Positions 31,783 through 38,951 of a stretch of DNA of 64,000 nucleotides are shown piece after piece. Position 1 is the stretch's first letter; each line of letters opens with the position of its first letter. Made by a program: the position numbers and the translations under genes. The notes under the pieces were generated by a model. That model saw nothing but the letters and a program-made list of their open reading frames with translations. It was not told the DNA's origin and made no database searches. This stretch comes from an uncultured Reyranella sp. (GTDB lineage Bacteria; Pseudomonadota; Alphaproteobacteria; Reyranellales; Reyranellaceae): contig NZ_CAMFKM010000003.1 in NCBI RefSeq assembly GCF_945957355.1, forward strand, positions 1 through 64,000, given 5' to 3'.

Positions 31783-33123
31783 GGCGGGAAGGGCGGCCAA
31801 CTCCCGGAAGAGTTCGATGATCCGGTCACGGTCCGGGCCGCCGCGGAAACCCATAGCTACGCGGAGGAAAGGCTCTCCGGTGTTGGACTCCGGTTCGATC
31901 AGTTCGTACCGGTTGCCGCGGAAACCGAAGGACCCGCCGCTGGCGAGTGCCAGGCCGCGGCGGGTGACCTCCTTTTCTACGTGATGGAGCAGGCGACGGT
32001 GCGCCGCGGTGTCGCCGTGGCGCAGCCGGATCGCACAGAATGGAGCCACCGCTTCCGGCGAAAGCAGGGAAGGATGGCACCGATCTTCGAACAGGTTGGA
32101 GCCGGCGCCGATCGCCCGGGCGAGGGCTGCGTTGTTGACGAGTACCCGGCCAGAATAGTGTTCGAGATAGGAGTGATCGAGGAACCAGGGCGCGGACAGG
32201 GCCGCCAGTTCGTCGAGGGTCAGACCGCCGCCAGTGAGGGCACGGATGCGTTCCAGCGCGCTCGCCATAGCCGCGAGACTCGTCGCTCCGTCCCGAACGA
32301 AGAGCTGGACGATGCCGACGTTGGCCAGCTCCAACCCCGCCTGATCGAGCTTGAGGCCCGACCGGAATATGGCGGCGAAGGACCCCTCGAACCTTTCGAG
32401 CCAGGGCGCGATGTCAGCCCGCAGCCCGACCATCGTCGTATCCAGCAGCAATGCCCGGCGCGCGCGCGGCAAGGAGGCGGGAATGGAGACGCCGAACTGG
32501 CCGTCGCAATGGACGGGTTCCCCGACCAGCACATCGACATGCGACGGACTCCCATCTCTCGGCGCGAACACCTGCCGCGGCCACAGGTCGAGAAGTGCGG
32601 CCGTCTCGAAGTAGCGGCCGGCATGATGCAGCGTGAGCGGCAGTGTCGACGCGGCGTGAGCGACGTGGTGGAGCAGGCACGACAGGGCAGCCTGTCCGCT
32701 GCGACAAAGGACGCGCAGGGACTGCCATCCTCGCGGTACCGGATAGCAGAGCGGCGCGCGGCTCTCCAGCAGACCCGCGCTGAGTTCCCGTTCGTAGCCG
32801 AAGTGGATGCTTTGCCCGTCGGGCAGCCGCGAAGTTTCCCCTTCGCATGGGCTTTTCAGCGTCGCGTCGGCCGGACGGTGCGCTCTAGCGAGCCAGGCCC
32901 GCCGCAGGTCGAGAGCGGCAGCGTCCAGATTGCCGACGGCAATGCCCGGGACATCCCCGAGGGCAATTCCAGCACGTTCGGCCAGTGCGGCCAGGTCCTG
33001 CCGGTCACCCTGGGCTTCCAGAGAGAGGGGGAGCATGTGCGTCGAAACGAGCATCGGCCAGGACTGTTCCGGTGGCGCCTCGACGATACCGCACGTTCTG
33101 CCTTGCAGCGGTGGAACTCGCAC
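31774..33123 (-). CDS. Putative PLP-dependent enzyme, fold type I
   Basis: The family was not firmly recognised. The 449-residue frame contains landmarks of fold-type-I PLP enzymes: RSGQAALSCLLH at 141-152, RYFETAALLDLW near 170-181, a strand ALLLDTTMVG at 224-233, and FRSGLKLDQAG with K259 as a possible Schiff-base lysine. Near the end come GGSFGFRGNRYEL and PFLRVAMGFRG. It is closest in style to the Cys/Met metabolism group. The start is uncertain (GTG 33123, ATG 33054 and ATG 33036 are options). No neighbours suggest a pathway. Confidence 0.6.
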   Translation of the reverse strand: MRVPPLQGRTCGIVEAPPEQSWPMLVSTHMLPLSLEAQGDRQDLAALAERAGIALGDVPGIAVGNLDAAALDLRRAWLARAHRPADATLKSPCEGETSRLPDGQSIHFGYERELSAGLLESRAPLCYPVPRGWQSLRVLCRSGQAALSCLLHHVAHAASTLPLTLHHAGRYFETAALLDLWPRQVFAPRDGSPSHVDVLVGEPVHCDGQFGVSIPASLPRARRALLLDTTMVGLRADIAPWLERFEGSFAAIFRSGLKLDQAGLELANVGIVQLFVRDGATSLAAMASALERIRALTGGGLTLDELAALSAPWFLDHSYLEHYSGRVLVNNAALARAIGAGSNLFEDRCHPSLLSPEAVAPFCAIRLRHGDTAAHRRLLHHVEKEVTRRGLALASGGSFGFRGNRYELIEPESNTGEPFLRVAMGFRGGPDRDRIIELFRELAALPALP

Positions 33124-33163
33124 GCCAGGCGGGCGTTCCGCTCCTCAACTGAGGAGAATTCGC

Positions 33164-33238
33164 ATGAATGGCATCATCTACCTGGTCGGTCTCGTCGTCG
33201 TGGTCATGTTCATCCTGTCATTCCTCGGTCTTCGGTAG
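33164..33238 (+). CDS. 24-residue single-pass membrane microprotein
   Basis: The frame from ATG 33164 to TAG encodes 24 residues beginning MNGIIYLVGLVVVVMF and ending in GLR. It is almost all one hydrophobic segment. GAGGAGAATTCGC upstream is an excellent ribosome binding site, and the next gene starts six bases after the stop. It is too short for most gene finders. The strong site and tight spacing argue that it is real. Its role is unknown, possibly as a partner of the downstream membrane protein. Confidence 0.7.
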   Translation: MNGIIYLVGLVVVVMFILSFLGLR

Positions 33239-33244
33239 GAAGCG

Positions 33245-34213
33245 ATGATGGCCACCGCCACCACCACAACCGTCGTTCCCGTCGAGACCGGTCCTTTCCG
33301 CTATCTCGATTGGGGTCCCGTGATCCTGGGCGCGCTGGGCGCCGCGGCGATGTCCGTCGTGTTAATCGCCTTCGGCTCGGCGCTCGGGCTCAGTGTCGTT
33401 TCGCCTTACGCCTATGCCGGTGTTTCGGCCAAGGGCGCGGCCATCCTGGCGGCGGTCTATCTCGCCCTGGTGATGGTCGCCAGTTTCGCGGCGGGCGGTT
33501 ACATCGCCGGCCGCATGCGTTCGCCCTGGCGCACCACAGACGAGACGGAGAGCCACTTCCGGGACGGCGCGCACGGCTTCGGCGTGTGGTCGATCGGGGT
33601 GCTGCTGGGCGCGGCGCTGGCCGCCTCCGGCGTGGGCGCTGTCGTTTCCGCCGCGGGCAAGGCCACGACCGCGATTGCCGCGGCCGGCACTGCAGGAGCG
33701 GCTTCCAACCCGGCCCTGGGCCAGCTCTCGCTGAACCCGACCGACTACGCCGTCGATCGCCTGCTCGCACTGGCCCCGGCGGGGGCGTCCGCCGCGCCGG
33801 AGGCGACGCCCGCAACGCCGGGCGGCGCCCAACCTGCAGCAGCTCCCGCGCGGCGCGCGCGTGCCGACCTCGAGGCGCCGATGGCGCGCGCCCTGGCGGC
33901 CGGCCTGACGACGCCGCAGCTCGATGTCCGCGACCGTACGTACCTCGCGCGTGTCGTGGCCGACCAGACGGGCCTGTCTCAGGCCGAAGCGGAGAAGCGG
34001 GTCGATGAGACCTATGCTGACCTGAAGGCCGCCGAGCAGAAGGCGCGAGATGCGGCAGAGGCTGCGCGCAAGACCGCCATCATCGCGGCGTTCCTTGCGG
34101 CGGCGACGCTGGCTATCGGCTGCGCCGCCGCCTGTGCTGGTGCCGCGCTGGGCGCCCGTCATCGAGACGAGCGCACGGCCGTCACTTTCCTCGGCTCGAC
34201 ACGCTTCTGGTAG
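33245..34213 (+). CDS. Multi-TM membrane protein, unknown function
   Basis: The 322-residue protein has three hydrophobic segments in the first half (WGPVILGALGAAAMSVVLIA; AILAAVYLALVMVASFAAGG; WSIGVLLGAALAASGVGAVV) and one near the C-terminus (AIIAAFLAAATLAIGCAAAC). A Pro/Ala-rich linker and a charged helical region lie between. The family is not known to me. TAGGAAGCG upstream supports ATG 33245. A perfect terminator follows 27 bases after the stop. Confidence 0.82.
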   Translation: MMATATTTTVVPVETGPFRYLDWGPVILGALGAAAMSVVLIAFGSALGLSVVSPYAYAGVSAKGAAILAAVYLALVMVASFAAGGYIAGRMRSPWRTTDETESHFRDGAHGFGVWSIGVLLGAALAASGVGAVVSAAGKATTAIAAAGTAGAASNPALGQLSLNPTDYAVDRLLALAPAGASAAPEATPATPGGAQPAAAPARRARADLEAPMARALAAGLTTPQLDVRDRTYLARVVADQTGLSQAEAEKRVDETYADLKAAEQKARDAAEAARKTAIIAAFLAAATLAIGCAAACAGAALGARHRDERTAVTFLGSTRFW

Positions 34214-34239
34214 CGTTCAGATCCCGATGTCCCACGTCC

Positions 34240-34281
34240 AGCGCCGGCGCGGTTTCATCACCGCGCCGGCGCTTTCTTTTT
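34240..34281 (+). terminator. Rho-independent terminator
   Basis: A perfect 14-bp inverted repeat (34240-34253 with 34260-34273) has a 6-base loop and is followed by TTCTTTTT. It ends the microprotein/multi-TM unit. Confidence 0.92.
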
Positions 34282-34653
34282 CTGAGGCTGCGACTGAGAC
34301 TGTGCGAGGAACTTTCTCCGTAGCGTCGATCTGGCGGCAGCTCTTCCATGAAATGCTCTCATTTCGACAACCCCATTCATTGCATGAGCCCGGGATCGCA
34401 GGCATTTCAGGAGGGTCGAATGACCGCGGTTTTGATGGAGCAGCTTGCCCCGCGTCACCAAGGCTAAAGCGTCACGAAGTTGTTCGTGGGCTCCGTCACG
34501 ACGGATGAAACAACGATGACCCAGTCTCCCGCCCGGAATCTCCTCCGCTCCCTCTGTCGACGCGACATCTGCTGTCGGTTCTTCTGAGCCGGCATTTCCT
34601 GAAGCAGTTGTCGTAACGCCACGACCGGCCCTCTCGGCCGGAGGAGTGAAGCC
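34282..34653. other. Leader region of the sulfate-binding gene, no large ORF
   Basis: About 370 bases separate the terminator from the next sizeable gene. They hold three tiny frames: ATG 34420-34467 (15 residues, with AGGAGGGTCGA upstream), ATG 34505-34519 (four residues), and the Cys mini-ORF 34516-34587. A short hairpin (CCGGCC at 34625-34630 with GGCCGG at 34636-34641) abuts the AGGAG of the gene at 34654. No clear promoter was identified. Confidence 0.5.
34516..34587 (+). CDS. Cysteine-bearing 23-residue mini-ORF, possible leader peptide
   Basis: ATG 34516 to TGA 34587 encodes 23 residues whose last part is SLCRRDICCRFF, with three cysteine codons (TGT, TGC, TGT) close to the stop. A four-codon frame (ATG 34505) ends in an ATGA overlap with this start, so re-initiation is possible. 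It lies 66 bases before a small gene and 285 before the sulfate-binding protein gene. Cys-rich leaders that sense cysteine supply are known upstream of sulfur genes in other bacteria. That role is inference here. The ribosome binding site is weak. Confidence 0.4.
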   Translation: MTQSPARNLLRSLCRRDICCRFF

Positions 34654-34854
34654 ATGTCCGAATCCTTCATCGTCGAAATCTGGGGCGAGCCTGCGGGTAT
34701 CGTCCTGCGCGAAGGCAATGCCTTTCGCTTCCATGCGACGGCGCGGCCGTTCTTCGAGCTCGACGGCACGCAGTTCACGACGCCGGGCCATGCGCGCCTG
34801 GCTGCGGCCCGGCTGCACCGCGCAGCCCGTCCCGCCGTTTCCCGTCCCTTTTGA
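34654..34854 (+). CDS. Small hypothetical protein upstream of the sulfate-binding protein
   Basis: The 66-residue product starts at ATG 34654 with GGAGGAGTGAAGCC as a strong ribosome binding site. It has no signal peptide or membrane segment. Its sequence (FIVEIWGEPAGIVLREGNAF, later FRFHATARPFFELDG) looks like a small beta-rich soluble protein. The family is not known. It lies 18 bases before the sulfate-binding gene and is probably co-transcribed with it. Confidence 0.65.
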   Translation: MSESFIVEIWGEPAGIVLREGNAFRFHATARPFFELDGTQFTTPGHARLAAARLHRAARPAVSRPF

Positions 34855-34872
34855 TCCGAAGGCATAGCCATC

Positions 34873-35931
34873 ATGTCGACCCGTCAGACTTTCCTCGTCG
34901 CCCTGGCCATCGCACTCGGCGTCATGTCCACCGTCGTTGCGGTCCGTGCCCAGACGGTGCCGGAGGTCGTCCTCACCAATGTCTCCTACGATCCGACCCG
35001 TGAACTCTACAAGGCGCTCAACGACGCCTTCGTGAAGGAGCAGGCCGCGGCCGGGCAGAAGGTCATCGTCCGGACCAGCCATGGCGGTTCCGGCAAGCAG
35101 GCCCGGTCGGTGATCGACGGACTCGAGGCCGACGTCGTCACCTTGGCGCTGGCCGGCGACATCGACGCGATTGCGCGCGAATCGAAGCGGTTGCCGGCGA
35201 ACTGGCAATCGCGCCTGCCGAACAATGCCTCGCCCTATACCTCGACCATCGTGTTCGTGGTCCGCAAGGGCAACCCCAAGGGCATCAAGGACTGGTCGGA
35301 TCTCGCCCGCGAGGGTGTCTCGATCGTCACGCCCAACCCGAAGACCTCGGGCGGGGCGCGGTGGAACTATCTCGCGGCCTGGGCCTATGAACTCGACCGT
35401 ACAAGCAAGGACGGGCCGGGGGGCGATCCGGCGGCCGCGAAGAGCTTCGTCGGGAAGATCTTCAAGAATGTGCCGGTGCTGGATTCGGGCGCCCGCGGTT
35501 CGACGACGACATTCGCCCAGCGCGCGGTCGGCGATGTGTTGATCGCGTGGGAGAACGAAGCCTTCCTGACGGTTAAGGAGTTCGGCGCCGACAAGTTCGA
35601 CATCGTCGTGCCCCCGTTCTCGATCCTGGCCGAGCCACCGGTCTCACTGGTCGACGTCGTCGTCGACAAGCGCGGTACGCGCAAGGTGGCCCAGGCCTAT
35701 CTCGATTTCCTCTATTCGCCGGCCGCGCAGAAGATCATCGCGAGCAACTTCTACCGGCCCTTCGAGCCGGAGGCGGCCGACCCGGCCGACCTGGCGCGGT
35801 TCCCGAAGATCAGGCTGGTAACGATCGACCAGGTCTTCGGCGGCTGGACCAAAGCGCAGGCCGAGCATTTCGCCGACGGCGGCGTGTTCGACCAGATCTA
35901 CAGGCCATCTGCCAAGCCCGCGACGCGATGA
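34873..35931 (+). CDS. sbp: Sulfate ABC transporter substrate-binding protein
   Basis: This 352-residue periplasmic protein belongs to the Sbp/CysP family that binds sulfate or thiosulfate. The first 28 residues are a signal peptide ending VAVRAQ. Family motifs are [30 protein letters not shown] and the [20 protein letters not shown] block. The permease and ATPase genes (cysU, cysW, cysA) are absent on both sides, so this is an orphan binding protein. The upstream Cys mini-ORF may control it. Confidence 0.93.
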   Translation: MSTRQTFLVALAIALGVMSTVVAVRAQTVPEVVLTNVSYDPTRELYKALNDAFVKEQAAAGQKVIVRTSHGGSGKQARSVIDGLEADVVTLALAGDIDAIARESKRLPANWQSRLPNNASPYTSTIVFVVRKGNPKGIKDWSDLAREGVSIVTPNPKTSGGARWNYLAAWAYELDRTSKDGPGGDPAAAKSFVGKIFKNVPVLDSGARGSTTTFAQRAVGDVLIAWENEAFLTVKEFGADKFDIVVPPFSILAEPPVSLVDVVVDKRGTRKVAQAYLDFLYSPAAQKIIASNFYRPFEPEAADPADLARFPKIRLVTIDQVFGGWTKAQAEHFADGGVFDQIYRPSAKPATR

Positions 35932-36039
35932 TGCGCTGGCGACGAGCCGGATGACTTCGTCTCGCTCAATGCGCCGAGGGACTTCTTCGATGCTGTGAGG
36001 CGGCTGGCAAGGGGCCGATCGGCGCGCTAGCGTCCCGGC

Positions 36040-36738
36040 ATGTGCGGAAAATTCACCGCGCTGGCGACGTGGCGGGAGGTGGTCGACTTCTCGCGGCCTC
36101 TGACCGGCGACGCTGGCGTTCGAGGCGCGGCTGACGAGGGCGGCGACGGCGAGGTCTACACCTACCGCGTCAACGGCATGCTGCCGGTCATCGTCTGGGA
36201 CGCCGAACTCGGCAAGCGCCGGATCGTGCCGATGCGCTGGGGCTTTCCCGATCGCCAGGACTGGCGGCGCCCGCAGCCGATCCATGCGCGAGCCGAGACG
36301 GTCGACTCACTGCGCACCTTCAGGGAGGCCTTCCACGACGGCCAGCGTGGCGTCGTCGTGTTCGAGACCTTCAACGAGGGCGAGGAGGTGACCAAGCCGT
36401 CTGGCGCCACGGCCGTGCAGCAATGGACCGTCAATCCGGGTGACGGCCAGCCCCGGGGCTTCGCCTTCGTCTGGCGGCGGTTCGAAATCGCCGACCTGCC
36501 GGTGCCGATGCTGGCCTGCGTCATGGTCACCGTACCGGCGAACGAACTCATCCGCCGCACCATCAAGGCCCGGGAAGAGAATCCGCGCATGCCGGCGATC
36601 CTGGAGGATTTCGACGCCTGGTCGACCTGGCTGGGCGAAGATGGCGCGCCTCCTGCAGCCGCCAAGGGGGTGCTCAAGACCATGGAGGGCGTGACCTGGA
36701 CGGCCTCGCCGGAACCCGGGAAACGGAAGCGCCGGTGA
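36040..36738 (+). CDS. SRAP-domain protein (YedK/HMCES family), divergent
   Basis: SRAP proteins crosslink to abasic sites in single-stranded DNA through Cys2. The 232-residue product begins MCGKFTALATW, so Cys2 is kept, and has RWGFPDRQDW and IHARAETVDSLRTFREAF. Compared with YedK, the catalytic Asn of NARAET is His here and the IHDRMPVIL motif is replaced by EENPRMPAIL, losing the His. The Glu may be in FNEGEE. Activity is therefore uncertain. The gene stands alone just left of the genomic island. Confidence 0.82.
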   Translation: MCGKFTALATWREVVDFSRPLTGDAGVRGAADEGGDGEVYTYRVNGMLPVIVWDAELGKRRIVPMRWGFPDRQDWRRPQPIHARAETVDSLRTFREAFHDGQRGVVVFETFNEGEEVTKPSGATAVQQWTVNPGDGQPRGFAFVWRRFEIADLPVPMLACVMVTVPANELIRRTIKAREENPRMPAILEDFDAWSTWLGEDGAPPAAAKGVLKTMEGVTWTASPEPGKRKRR

Positions 36739-36843
36739 GCATCAGGCTGGCTTGCCGCCCGTCACGGTGACTGACATCCGCGCATCGCTCCCGCGGTGGC
36801 CGCGTCCCGCCCCGGACTCCACGACCCAGCGGACCGCCCAGCC

Positions 36844-36934
36844 AGCCAGGAACCGCGAAAAGTCTCTGTGTGTCAGGGGTTAAGCCTGGCGCTCCCTACG
36901 GGATTCGAACCCGTGTTTTAGCCTTGAGAGGGCC
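36844..36934. repeat. Left attachment-type repeat with partial tRNA-Glu
   Basis: This 91-bp sequence matches 55487-55577 with three mismatches. It holds the tRNA-Glu 3' end including CCA, the T arm and the anticodon region on the minus strand, then departs from the tRNA at GAGAGGGCC. It is the distal att site left by integration, not a functional tRNA gene. Confidence 0.9.
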
Positions 36935-37057
36935 CAAGTGGACTAAATGAAGTCGGCGCTTTGTCTGGGAGCCCCCGGGCTTTCCCGGATCCGTGGTAGG
37001 GTTGATCCAAAGTGGCGAAAGAGGGGCACAGGATCGCGATGACTCTAATCGCAGCGT

Positions 37058-37500
37058 TCAGGGCTTCGCCTCGTCCGGCTGTTCGGCCATGTCGAAGATG
37101 GTTCCTATGTGCCGCCCGGGAATCGCCTCTGGCTTGACGTGCTGGTACCGGTGCAGGCTGAGCGGATCCTTCCAGACGCCGAGCTCGGCGGCCTTCTTGT
37201 CGGGTATGTCCTGGGCGGCAGTGGCGAGGGCATGGCGGCTGAAGTGAGGGGTGTAGTGGACGCCGGCGCGCTTCTTGGCCCGCTTGAGCCAGGGGTACAC
37301 GCCCGAGCTGGTCAGCCACGGGAACAGCCGCCCCGTCTTCTCCTCTTCTGGGAGGTTGGCGAGCATCGTGACGGTGACCGGGCTGATCGGCACTGGGCGA
37401 GCTCGTCGCTCCTCGGGAGTTCGACTCCGATCCGCCCGTCGGCCAGGAACATGCGCGCCCATTCGATGCTGAGCGCATGGCCGAGGCGCAGCCCGGCCTC
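37058..37500 (-). pseudogene. Tyrosine recombinase (integrase), truncated and frameshifted
   Basis: The C-terminal catalytic domain of a phage integrase can be read on the minus strand. EAGLRLGHALSIEWARMFLA holds the first catalytic Arg, HFSRHALAT the His-x-x-Arg box, and RYQHV the nucleophile Tyr. The first part and the rest are in different frames (shift at about 37400-37440). The N-terminal half is missing because the gene runs into repeat copy B at 37505. It is dead but marks the integration mechanism. Confidence 0.85.
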
Positions 37501-37504
37501 GAAA

Positions 37505-37554
37505 CGCGAAAAGTCTTTGTTTGTCAGGGGTTAAGCCTGGCGCTCCCTACGGGA
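37505..37554. repeat. Second att copy (B), 3' end of tRNA-Glu and flank
   Basis: These 50 bases match the right-end repeat with one mismatch, starting in CGCGAAAAGTC and ending within the acceptor and T-stem part of the tRNA (GCTCCCTACGGGA). After this the sequence departs from the tRNA. It suggests a second integration event at the same tRNA. Confidence 0.85.
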
Positions 37555-37667
37555 GGCAGCTTAGAAAGGCCGAAAAGCCGGATTTTGCTGGGTTTTGGCG
37601 ATCCGCCGAAGCCCTGTTACGCCCCGATTTCGTAACACTTCGTAGTAGCAGAGGCAAGATTCCCTCC

Positions 37668-37689
37668 TGAGAGGGCCACGTCCTAGGCC
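37668..37689. repeat. tRNA-Glu 5'-side fragment (C)
   Basis: Twenty-two bases (TGAGAGGGCCACGTCCTAGG and two more) match the anticodon and D-arm part of the tRNA-Glu gene at the right end. Together with copy B, and with 113 unrelated bases between them, this is a tRNA copy whose centre was replaced. Confidence 0.75.
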
Positions 37690-37771
37690 CAGATTCGCAG
37701 AGCGATTCTCCGGGATTGACCCTCCCTGCCGGGTAGCTTCACATTCCCTGCGATTCAACTTGGGGGAGACG

Positions 37772-38139
37772 ATGAAGCTATTCGCGATGGTGCTGGCGCT
37801 GGTCGTGGCGGGGTGTGCGCCAGCTAAGAGAAGTTCGAAACCAACCTGAAGTCGTTCGTGGGGCAGCCCGAGGCGGTGCTGATCTCCCATTGGGGGCCGC
37901 CCCAGTCCAGCTACGAGACGGGCGACGTCAAGTTCCTGTCGTGGCAGAACCAGCGGAACATCCCGATTGCCGGGGTGGCTCCGACCTACTCCACGTCTTG
38001 TGTCGGCACGAACTGCACGACGACCAGCTACGGCGGATCGCCCGGCTACAATCTGAGCATGCGATGCACCGTCATCATGACCGTCGAGGGTGGAATCGTG
38101 AAGTCGTGGCGCTGGCAGGGGAACGACTGCAAGGCCTGA
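37772..38139 (+). pseudogene. Lipoprotein, split by a frameshift
   Basis: ATG 37772 after GGGGGAGACG encodes a signal peptide with lipobox VAGCA but reaches a stop after 26 residues. The rest of the protein continues in another frame as FETNLKSFVGQPEAVLISHWG to TGA 38139, with SYETGDVKFLSWQNQ and TVEGGIVKSWRWQGNDC. A one-base shift between 37817 and 37834 would join them into a protein of about 122 residues. It is either a real inactivating mutation or a sequencing error. Confidence 0.75.
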
Positions 38140-38160
38140 TCCCAGATCAGGACAAAAGGA

Positions 38161-38192
38161 AAGGCCCGGTCATTGACCGGGCCTTTCTCTTT
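38161..38192 (+). terminator. Terminator after the lipoprotein gene
   Basis: A 12-bp inverted repeat (38161-38172 with 38174-38185) is followed by TCTCTTTCT. It lies between the lipoprotein and a convergent small gene and may serve both. Confidence 0.8.
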
Positions 38193-38390
38193 CTAGCCTG
38201 TGCGCCTTGAAATCTCAGCGTTGATCTCGTCGATTGCCTCCCACATTCTCCGTGCGCCCAAGGAGTTTGCGATCCCGACCTGAATTTCCCGGTCTTTGTA
38301 CTTTGCCAAATCCGCAAGCGCGTCTTGGATTCTCTTCAGGTCCGCGATCAAGTCCGGTAACGAGCGTTCGTTCAGCGGTGGTAGGGCCAT
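38193..38390 (-). CDS. Small coiled-coil hypothetical protein
   Basis: From ATG 38390 (MALPPLNERSLPDLIADLKR), with GAGGAAAGAC as ribosome binding site, the product is 65 residues and mostly helical (IQDALADLAKYKDREIQVGI). The family is unknown. An in-frame start 20 codons upstream exists but lacks a ribosome binding site. It is the first gene of the lower-GC part of the island. Confidence 0.65.
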   Translation of the reverse strand: MALPPLNERSLPDLIADLKRIQDALADLAKYKDREIQVGIANSLGARRMWEAIDEINAEISRRTG

Positions 38391-38459
38391 GTCTTTCCTC
38401 GCTCTGTGAAGGGCGAGGTAGACCATGCACCGCCTTACGCGGTGCTGCAACGCGTCGCT

Positions 38460-38897
38460 CTACGCACCGTGCTTGGCGGCCTTCTTGGATCGCCGTTCCA
38501 GTTCAATACGCCTATCGATGAACGCCCCAACGACAGCACGGAACGTATCCACATCGTCGGGCTGTTTTGCCTCGATGTATCGGATCAGGTCTGGCATGGC
38601 TTCCTGCGTGTGTGCCATCCGTCCGAAACTTGGAGCGATCTTCATCGGTCCCTTTGAGAGGACCCCAATGTTGACGAGCGTAGTGGCGAGAGGCCGCGTA
38701 TAGCTCGTCGATTCCCCGATCTCGTGTGCGATCTCCTCGACCACGTAGTTCGGGTTCAGCATCGCGGCGATGACGATGTTGATCAGCGTGGTACGCTTCC
38801 TCACAGGATTCGCATCAACGGCTCGTGCCGCGAGCTTGGAAGCGCCTCCGGTCTTGTGCCCGCTGCGAATCGGATATGTGTCGGTGTTGGTCTGCAT
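38460..38897 (-). CDS. Hypothetical protein, possible winged-helix regulator
   Basis: The 145-residue product has a basic N-terminus (VDANPVRKRTTLINIVIAAM) followed by a helical region VVEEIAHEIGESTSYTRPLA and TTLVNIGVLSKG, which reads like a small winged-helix fold. The C-terminal part is helical and charged, ending RRSKKAAKHGA. The function is unknown. It lies between two other minus-strand island genes and may be a phage regulator. That is inference. Confidence 0.6.
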   Translation of the reverse strand: MQTNTDTYPIRSGHKTGGASKLAARAVDANPVRKRTTLINIVIAAMLNPNYVVEEIAHEIGESTSYTRPLATTLVNIGVLSKGPMKIAPSFGRMAHTQEAMPDLIRYIEAKQPDDVDTFRAVVGAFIDRRIELERRSKKAAKHGA

Positions 38898-38951
38898 CTG
38901 TTTTCCCTCGTGTAGATCGACCGGGGGAGTCAGGCCCGGTCTTAATCGTAT

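Noticed and set aside
31981..34008. A 675-codon open frame on the + strand over the PLP-like gene, microprotein and membrane protein
   Set aside because: It has no ribosome binding site, its sequence is Arg/Gly-rich noise, and it conflicts with genes on both strands that have recognisable features.
36885..36955. A possible second tRNA-Glu gene at the left repeat
   Set aside because: It departs from the tRNA sequence after the anticodon stem, so no D arm or acceptor 5' strand can form. It is an att remnant.
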